The notes beneath the pieces were generated by a model that searched no databases, was not told where the DNA came from, and was given only the letters and a program-made list of their open reading frames with translations. A stretch of 36,246 nucleotides of DNA from Lentisphaeria bacterium (GTDB taxonomy: Bacteria; Verrucomicrobiota; Lentisphaeria; Victivallales; JAADHT01): positions 1-36,246 of the forward strand of contig WFSE01000145.1 in NCBI GenBank assembly GCA_015486135.1. The letters are read 5' to 3'. A program made the translations under genes and the position numbers. Within the stretch, counting starts at the first letter, position 1; each line of letters starts with the position of its first letter. Positions 31,327-36,246 of the stretch are shown piece by piece.

Positions 31327-32067
31327 ATGATGCTGAAAGAAAAAATGATAAAGGACGGGGAATCGTTGTTCAGGTGGAGAAGCTACCTGCCCCTGCTTCT
31401 CGGCTCGATATTCCTAGTGGCTATGTACCGCTACAGGCTCCCAGGGGGCGACGAGACGACGGACAAGCTATGGGAGGGGGTCTGCCTGCTTGTATCCTCG
31501 CTCGGGGTGTTGGTTCGAGTCCTGACCGCGGGACATGCGCCCCGGAGAACATCGGGACGCAACACGCGGAAGCAGGTGGCGGAGCGACTCAACACAACGG
31601 GCATGTATTCGATTACTCGCCACCCGCTTTACCTAGGGAATTACCTCATCATGCTTGGCGTGTCGCTTTTCCCTTTCCAGTGGTGGCTACCCGTAATCTG
31701 CTCGCTGGCGTTCTGGATATACTATGAACGGATAATGATGGCCGAAGAGGAATTCCTATCCAAGAAATTCGGTGCGGCTTATTCCAAATGGGCGGAAGAA
31801 ACGCCCGCCTTCATCCCGGCAATCTGGAAATGGCGCCCCGGTGAACTCCCCTTCTCGCTGAGAACCGTCCTCAAACGGGAATATAACAGCGTCTTCGCTA
31901 TCATAGTGGCTTTCGCCGCGTTGGAATTCATCGGAAACGCCATCGCATACGAAGAATTGGTCTTGGACATCGCATGGTGCGCCCTGCTCGTCGCCAGCTT
32001 CCTCGCTTGGACCACCCTTCGGTTCGCCAAAAAACACACGAGCTTGCTCAAAGTTCCAGAAAGATGA
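31327..32067 (+). CDS. Isoprenylcysteine/phospholipid methyltransferase-family membrane protein
   Basis: 246 aa with about five to six TM helices. The conserved cofactor-binding block is RLNTTGMYSITRHPLYLGNYLIMLGVSL (about 85-113; G-x-Y-x-x-x-RHP-x-YLG), followed by the second family block YYERIMMAEEEFLSKKFGAAYSKW (about 134-158). This is the ICMT/PEMT-type integral membrane SAM methyltransferase fold. Bacterial members methylate lipids or other hydrophobic substrates, and the specific one is unknown. A C-terminal extra pair of helices (about 185-235) follows. The start has aggagg. The next gene, a soluble SAM methyltransferase, begins 33 bp on, so the two probably act in one pathway. Confidence 0.83.
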   Translation: MMLKEKMIKDGESLFRWRSYLPLLLGSIFLVAMYRYRLPGGDETTDKLWEGVCLLVSSLGVLVRVLTAGHAPRRTSGRNTRKQVAERLNTTGMYSITRHPLYLGNYLIMLGVSLFPFQWWLPVICSLAFWIYYERIMMAEEEFLSKKFGAAYSKWAEETPAFIPAIWKWRPGELPFSLRTVLKREYNSVFAIIVAFAALEFIGNAIAYEELVLDIAWCALLVASFLAWTTLRFAKKHTSLLKVPER

Positions 32068-32100
32068 ACTCATCTCGACATCAAACAAGGAGAAACAACA

Positions 32101-32835
32101 ATGGAAGACATTATGAAGTCGTTATGCTGTGGGCTTGGAGCGACCGCCCCCAAAATAGAGGATAGCAAAATGGAAGCCAGCAAGATTAAAAACCGGTTCG
32201 ACCGGAAGGAAGCATCTAGCAAATACTGTCGGCTGACAGGCACCGGAGTGGACAAACGCGAAAAACGCATCGTGAAACGCCTTCTAGAAACGGTAGACGG
32301 GGATATCGTGGCAAGATCAATTCTCGACATGCCCTGCGGCACGGGAAGGATGTTCCCCTTTCTAAGCGACTTGGGATTCGATGTCTATTCCGCCGACTCA
32401 TCGCCATTCATGGTGGAGCAAGCGAAGGAAAACTTGGCGGCCTTGGGCATGAGAGTGAACCCCGCGAAATTCGCGGTCGCCGACGCATTCAAGACGGATT
32501 TCGACGATGGACAATTCGACATTGTCCTATGCAACCGCCTCTTGCACCACTTCTCTTCCCCGGAAAGCCGGCAGGCAATCCTCAAGGAACTACGGCGGAT
32601 CGCCAAACACTTCGTAATCGTATCTTTTTTCCACAACGCATCTTGGGACGCCATGACGTTTTGGATGAAACATTTCTTCCGAGGCACCGCTCCCACAGAT
32701 CGCATTCCCCAAAAACTCACCACTCTAAAACAGGATATCGACGCGGCGGGGTTGGAGTTGATTGAAGTGAAACATCCGCGGAAATTCATTTCCAAACAGT
32801 GCTACCTGCTGTTACGTCCAAAGCGGAACACCTGA
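32101..32835 (+). CDS. Class I SAM-dependent methyltransferase
   Basis: 244 aa from ATG 32101, aaggag upstream. Rossmann methyltransferase motifs are ILDMPCGTGRMFPFL (motif I), VYSADSSPFMVEQAKENL (motif II acidic), VADAFKTDFDDGQFDIVLCNRLLHHF (motifs III-IV), and LKELRRIAKHFVIVSFF (post-motif). The N-terminal 50 residues are Lys-rich and include CCGLGATAPK. The substrate is unknown. It lacks the Cys triad of ArsM arsenite methyltransferases, so despite the nearby ars island I do not call it arsM. Forms an apparent two-gene unit with the upstream membrane methyltransferase. Confidence 0.88.
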   Translation: MEDIMKSLCCGLGATAPKIEDSKMEASKIKNRFDRKEASSKYCRLTGTGVDKREKRIVKRLLETVDGDIVARSILDMPCGTGRMFPFLSDLGFDVYSADSSPFMVEQAKENLAALGMRVNPAKFAVADAFKTDFDDGQFDIVLCNRLLHHFSSPESRQAILKELRRIAKHFVIVSFFHNASWDAMTFWMKHFFRGTAPTDRIPQKLTTLKQDIDAAGLELIEVKHPRKFISKQCYLLLRPKRNT

Positions 32836-32890
32836 ATGACCGGTGAAAGAACGCCATAGCCGTCCCCCTGTCCCCCTGTCCGGTTTAAAC

Positions 32891-32915
32891 ACTGGGCAAT
32901 TATTCAGTGGGCCTT
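32891..32915 (-). repeat. MITE right-end remnant
   Basis: actgggcaattattcagtgggcc matches the right terminus of the MITE-like family (cttgacaattattcagtgagcc at 31030). It lies 55 bp after the methyltransferase stop, followed by ttttttt. The rest of the gap to 33128 is AT-rich with two small dyads. Confidence 0.5.
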
Positions 32916-33026
32916 TTTTTACAATAAAAATTAACGAAAAGTTAGAATTACTGGCATTGGAGAGATATATTGCCTCAGGCAAGCGAATGCTGACACTGTT
33001 ATTCCAATTCAAATAGCCCATCAAAC

Positions 33027-33053
33027 ATTACCCAAATATAATTTTCGGGTAAT
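33027..33053. promoter_or_regulatory. Dyad upstream of the two-component genes
   Basis: ATTACCC-N13-GGGTAAT, perfect 7-bp arms, centred about 89 bp upstream of the response-regulator start. It is a candidate autoregulatory site, though OmpR-type regulators more often use direct repeats. A smaller dyad ttgcctcaggcaa sits at about 32970. Confidence 0.35.
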
Positions 33054-33128
33054 CCATTGGCAATAAAAGTAAAATATGGTGGTTCAAACTAATTACTAAT
33101 TCTAAATAAAAAGCGGGATTAATAAAAC

Positions 33129-33797
33129 ATGAAGATATTGCTTATTGAGGATGATAAAAAGAGTGCGGACTTTATCGTTAAAGGCTTAAAACAAGCCGGA
33201 TATGTCGTGGATTATTCATGTGACGGCGCAGATGGGCTGTTATCTGCAGTAACAAGAACTTTTGATGCTATAATCCTCGATCTTATGCTACCAACAGTGG
33301 ATGGGCTCTCCATCCTTGAACAAATTCGAGGAAAACATATCGATACTCCTGTGATTATCTTAAGCGCTAAAGGCAGCGTTGATGACAAGATAAAAGGATT
33401 GCAAGGAGGGGGTGATGACTATTTGGCCAAGCCATTCGCATTTTCAGAGCTCCTGGCGCGCCTGCAAGCTTTGATACGAAGATCCAATGCTGCTTCTGAA
33501 CCCACAGAGTTGGTTGTGGGAGAGTTGAAGATAGATTTGCTAAGCAGAAAGGTTTTCCGTGGTAATACAAAAATCGATCTCCAGCCGCTCGAATTCAATC
33601 TCTTGGAATATTTGATGCGTCATACCGGAAAAGTTGTGTCAAAAACAATGATTATGGAAAATGTATGGGAATACAATTTCGATCCGCAGACCAATATCGT
33701 AGAAGCAAGAATCTGTAAGTTAAGAGATAAAATAGACAAACCCTTTGCTTCCGCATTGATTCATACCGTGCGAGGCTTCGGATATGTCCTGGAATAG
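33129..33797 (+). CDS. OmpR/PhoB-family response regulator
   Basis: 222 aa. The receiver domain (1-115) has acidic pocket D8/D9, phospho-acceptor D51 in IILDLMLPTVDGL, the switch region IILSAKGSVDDK and the KPFAFSELLAR lysine. The winged-helix DNA-binding domain (about 128-222) has KIDLQPLEFNLLEYLMRHTGKVVSKTMIMENVW and VRGFGYVLE. The sequence style resembles CusR/CopR-type metal regulators (for example NIVEARICKLRDKID), but ligand specificity belongs to the kinase. It overlaps the kinase gene by 14 bp. Codon use is distinctly more AT-rich than the ars island. Confidence 0.95.
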   Translation: MKILLIEDDKKSADFIVKGLKQAGYVVDYSCDGADGLLSAVTRTFDAIILDLMLPTVDGLSILEQIRGKHIDTPVIILSAKGSVDDKIKGLQGGGDDYLAKPFAFSELLARLQALIRRSNAASEPTELVVGELKIDLLSRKVFRGNTKIDLQPLEFNLLEYLMRHTGKVVSKTMIMENVWEYNFDPQTNIVEARICKLRDKIDKPFASALIHTVRGFGYVLE

Positions 33798-35448
33798 CAA
33801 ATGCAAATATAATTTTTTCAGAACTGTAAAGTTCAGGATAACCTCCCTCTTTATTCTTCTCTTTTCCACAGTTTTTTTTCTTCTCTTTCTTATATCGTAT
33901 CGTCTGCTGAAAAACAGTATCACGCAGAGTGTTGACGAACGCCTTGCACACTCTCTGAGCCGCCTTGAGGAACGCTGTTTGGTTGCCGACGACAAGGCAT
34001 ACCATTCCGTTGAAGGCAAAGTTCCAGAAAAACTCTTATTAAGAGCCGAAAATTGTATTACAGGACTAAAGATAAAACAGGTTAAAACAGAAGTAATCAA
34101 CAAGAGTAATTATTATGTTTTCCTTGGCACTACCGACAAAATGATTTATGCAATAATGATAGGAGTAGACGGGGTTCTTTACCGCATTAATGGAACTTTC
34201 CTGGCACCTAAAATTAAATTTATGGAAAATGAATTTGAAAATGAGGCAAGTTTCTACGGAACTGACAGAATATATTTCTTGATGATAAAACCTGGAGGTG
34301 GTATTGCAACCAGTTCAGACCTGGAGACATGGGGAGACATTAAAAATGCTCCATTTCCCTATGAGGTTACCGGAAAAACACTCACTTTTAATTTTTCAAC
34401 CCCATACCAAACATTCCCCGTCCGCATCCTGAACATACGACTTCCTGATGGATATATTCTTCAGGCGGGATATAAACTCAACGAAGAAAAGAAGTTTTTG
34501 AATCGGATAATTTCAATATTCACCATTGCCTTTCTCATTGTGCTCCTCATCAGTATATTGCTTAGTTGGCTTATTTCTTCAAAGGCAATGCATGGTGTTC
34601 GGCGCATTTCCGAAATCGCCTGCGATATCGGGGAAAATGATCTCTCAACACGCATTCACATAGGTGATGAAGGCGCAGAAATATGCGAACTTGGCAACTC
34701 TTTCAATGAGATGCTTTCAAGAATCGAATTACTTGTTACAGAAATGAAAGAGGTGTCGGACAATATTGCCCACGATTTACGCACTCCGCTGACGAGAATC
34801 AGAGGAATTCTCGAAACAACCATTCGGGAGAACAGCAGCCTGGAAGATTATAGGACGATGTGCGGAGATATTATGGAAGAAACGGATAGGCTACTTGCGA
34901 TTATAAACACCATGCTTGAAATAACTCAAACCGATTCAGGAATAATCACAATAAAGAAAGAGCCGTTTGACATAAATGATACTTTGAAAAAAGCCTTTGC
35001 CCTGTTTTTTCCGCTTGCGGCAAAGAAAAATATTAATTTCAAGCTGAAACCTACAGAAACGCCATTGATTTTTCATGGCGACATTTCGCGCTTCCAGAGA
35101 ATAATCGCTAATTTACTTGATAATGCAATTAAATATACAGACTTCAATGGAGAGATTGCTCTTGCTGTGGACAAAAAAGAGCGTTCAATTATTATCACCA
35201 TCAGCGACAACGGCTGCGGCATTTCCGAAAAAGATCAGCTGTCTGTTTTTGAACGCTTTTTCCGTTGCGACACAAGTCGCTCACTTCCAGGCAACGGCCT
35301 GGGACTGAGCCTAGCCGCAGCTCTTGTAAAAGCTCACGGCGGTTCTATCTCACTTAAAAGTGAGTTGCGCGAAGGCACGACAGTCACCCTGATATTTCCG
35401 TCGGACAATAAAAACAGGCAATATTACCAAAAAATAATCTTGCGATAA
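33784..35448 (+). CDS. Membrane sensor histidine kinase
   Basis: 554 aa. TM1 is at about 17-42 (ITSLFILLFSTVFFLLFLISY). A periplasmic sensor region spans about 43-238 and is not recognised. TM2 is at about 240-262. HAMP follows (about 258-312; SSKAMHGVRRISEIACDIGENDLSTRI). The HisKA domain has the phosphorylated H330 in NIAHDLRTPLTRIRG. The HATPase has N-box NLLDNAIKYT (about 443), G1 DNGCGIS and G2 GNGLGLSLA. It autophosphorylates and feeds the overlapping response regulator. The architecture resembles CusS-like heavy-metal sensors, but the signal cannot be read from sequence. Start ATG 33784 lies inside the regulator gene. Confidence 0.94.
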   Translation: MSWNSKCKYNFFRTVKFRITSLFILLFSTVFFLLFLISYRLLKNSITQSVDERLAHSLSRLEERCLVADDKAYHSVEGKVPEKLLLRAENCITGLKIKQVKTEVINKSNYYVFLGTTDKMIYAIMIGVDGVLYRINGTFLAPKIKFMENEFENEASFYGTDRIYFLMIKPGGGIATSSDLETWGDIKNAPFPYEVTGKTLTFNFSTPYQTFPVRILNIRLPDGYILQAGYKLNEEKKFLNRIISIFTIAFLIVLLISILLSWLISSKAMHGVRRISEIACDIGENDLSTRIHIGDEGAEICELGNSFNEMLSRIELLVTEMKEVSDNIAHDLRTPLTRIRGILETTIRENSSLEDYRTMCGDIMEETDRLLAIINTMLEITQTDSGIITIKKEPFDINDTLKKAFALFFPLAAKKNINFKLKPTETPLIFHGDISRFQRIIANLLDNAIKYTDFNGEIALAVDKKERSIIITISDNGCGISEKDQLSVFERFFRCDTSRSLPGNGLGLSLAAALVKAHGGSISLKSELREGTTVTLIFPSDNKNRQYYQKIILR

Positions 35449-35510
35449 TATTCTGGCAATAAACACCCTGTAAATTCTCTCTTCTTAAGGTGGTTTATTT
35501 TATTAACCGG

Positions 35511-35533
35511 GATTCCGCCCAATATGCGGAATC
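35511..35533 (+). promoter_or_regulatory. Hairpin in the leader of the PepSY-like gene
   Basis: GATTCCGC-N7-GCGGAATC, a perfect 8-bp stem, ends 7 bp before the aaaaggagg Shine-Dalgarno of the next gene. No U-tract follows, so it is more likely an mRNA structure or operator than a terminator. Confidence 0.5.
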
Positions 35534-35554
35534 TCAAACGAAAAGGAGGACGTT

Positions 35555-35944
35555 ATGAGTAAAATCATGATCGCAGCGTTGGCCATGGTTCTTTGCGCAG
35601 GGGTCTCACTAGCAAAAGATGGGGAAATCGCAATTTCAAAGGTCCCGGAAGTTGTGAAAAACACTGTAATCAAAGTATTCCCAGCCATTCAGCTCAAAAA
35701 GGCAGAGATTGAGACGAAGAACGGCAAACTTATTTATGAAATCAAAGGAGTCGCCAACGGGAAAACTTACGAGTTTAAAATCAATAAGAAGGGTGAGCTT
35801 CTTAAGATGAAACTCGAAAAAGACGATGACGATAAAGATGGAGTTAAGGATGACAAAGACGACGACCATGATAAGGCTGAAAATGAAGAGAGGGACGACG
35901 ACGATGGCAACAACGCTGAAAATGACGAGGAAGACGACGATTAG
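35555..35944 (+). CDS. Secreted PepSY-like protein with poly-acidic tail
   Basis: 129 aa. A signal peptide (MSKIMIAALAMVLCAGVSLA-K) precedes a single PepSY-like domain (about 25-88; KVPEVVKNTVIKVFPAIQLKKAEIETKNGKLIYEIKG, YEFKINKKGELL). The tail (about 90-129) is nearly all Asp/Glu/Lys/Asn, with runs such as KDDDDKDGVKDDKDDDHDK. The tail resembles Ca2+- or metal-binding acidic repeats, though no canonical EF loop is seen. PepSY-like exported proteins often accompany two-component pairs, and this one lies 106 bp after the kinase with its own strong Shine-Dalgarno. It could buffer cations or modulate the sensor, both inferred. Confidence 0.83.
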   Translation: MSKIMIAALAMVLCAGVSLAKDGEIAISKVPEVVKNTVIKVFPAIQLKKAEIETKNGKLIYEIKGVANGKTYEFKINKKGELLKMKLEKDDDDKDGVKDDKDDDHDKAENEERDDDDGNNAENDEEDDD

Positions 35945-35978
35945 TTAGATCTCTTTATTGCGAAGCAATCAAACGAAT

Positions 35979-36014
35979 AACCGGTGGCGTCAGCAATGGC
36001 GAAACCGGTTTTTT
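35979..36014 (+). terminator. Rho-independent terminator after the two-component cassette
   Basis: AACCGGT (35979-35985) pairs with ACCGGTT (36004-36010), followed by TTTT then ATT. It lies 35 bp after the PepSY-like stop and is the clearest intrinsic terminator in the window. Confidence 0.82.
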
Positions 36015-36152
36015 ATTGTATAGGAAGGAACGGGATAATAAAAACTTAAATATTAAAGAAGTTTCATTTTTATTTATAAATCATTTAATTCGCCTCTGGC
36101 ATACTGGAGGCTGTTGAAGTTTTTTTGTGATGAAATTTAACAGAAGGACAGA

Positions 36153-36246
36153 ATGATGGATATGGGAGAAAGATGCCTTGCGGATAGACAGGCGTTGCTA
36201 TTGCTATTAATATTCTGCATGATAATTTTTGTGTCGACACTGGGAA
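36153..36246 (+). CDS. 5' end of a membrane protein gene (truncated by window edge)
   Basis: An open frame from ATG 36153 (or the adjacent ATG 36156) with agaagga upstream runs to the window end. The 31 visible residues start MMDMGERCLADRQA and continue into a hydrophobic helix (LLLLLIFCMIIFVSTLG), a likely membrane segment. The product cannot be named. It lies after the terminator, so it has its own promoter somewhere in 36015-36150, which is AT-rich. Confidence 0.5.
   Translation, partial: MMDMGERCLADRQALLLLLIFCMIIFVSTLG

Noticed and set aside
32101-32835. Possible arsM arsenite methyltransferase near the ars island
   Set aside because: It has generic SAM motifs but none of the conserved Cys arrangement of ArsM, and it pairs with a membrane methyltransferase on the opposite strand from the island.

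Overview
The window reads as one continuous stretch of chromosome from a Gram-negative-type bacterium with strong Shine-Dalgarno sites. It has RND export, signal peptides and a two-component system with a periplasmic sensor. Mid-to-high GC genes are separated by long repeat-filled intergenic DNA. I cannot place the lineage securely. The exported clan GH-D-like glycosidase, the fused E1 alpha-beta dehydrogenase and the many dispersed repeats would fit an uncultivated member of the PVC superphylum (Kiritimatiellota/Lentisphaerota-like) or a similar phylum. That is inference only. No rRNA, tRNA, CRISPR array, integrase or transposase gene was seen.

Layout. 1-9.6 kb, mostly + strand: the tail of an unknown gene translationally coupled to hisA; an AT-rich membrane-anchored hypothetical; a DeoR-type regulator followed by a fused pyruvate/2-oxoacid dehydrogenase E1 (alpha+beta); an S23-type four-helix-bundle gene with a triplicated 5' end; the matching E2 acyltransferase; and 6-phosphogluconate dehydrogenase. 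9.6-12.1 kb: a lone hydrogenase-maturation gene, hypF. 12.5-17.2 kb, - strand: an exported helical-repeat-like hypothetical and an exported clan GH-D-like glycosidase.

17.3-30.0 kb, - strand: a 12.6 kb arsenic-resistance island read from a promoter at about 30.03 kb. The order of transcription is arsR, arsP-type permease, arsC, acr3, small CPKC redox protein, FmdE-family protein, CopZ-like Zn/[2Fe-2S] protein, TauE/SafE permease, ArsF-family thioredoxin-fold protein, thioredoxin-ArsG(CcdA-like) fusion, DGC-domain protein, RND membrane-fusion protein and RND pump. The cluster combines arsenate reduction, As(III) efflux, probable organoarsenical efflux, and a set of Cys-rich redox or metal proteins of unknown job.

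30.3-32.8 kb, + strand: a YaiI-family gene whose 3' end lies inside a repeat, then two methyltransferases. 33.1-36.2 kb: a lower-GC cassette with an OmpR-type response regulator, a HAMP histidine kinase and an acidic secreted PepSY-like protein, closed by a terminator, then the start of a further membrane protein.

The least ordinary part is the intergenic DNA. At least three dispersed repeat families occur. (i) An AT-rich palindrome with up to 20-bp perfect arms. The four-helix-bundle gene sits between sequences matching its two arms, so the empty palindromes may be ORF-less derivatives of a gene-carrying element. (ii) A ~280-300 bp MITE-like element with imperfect terminal inverted repeats (TAGGG..CTGAAwAA): two near-full copies, one partial copy and several single ends. 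One copy supplies the C-terminus and stop codon of the YaiI gene. (iii) A 50-bp REP-like hairpin beginning GGGGTCGG. All coordinates and motifs were read by eye; no alignments or searches were run.
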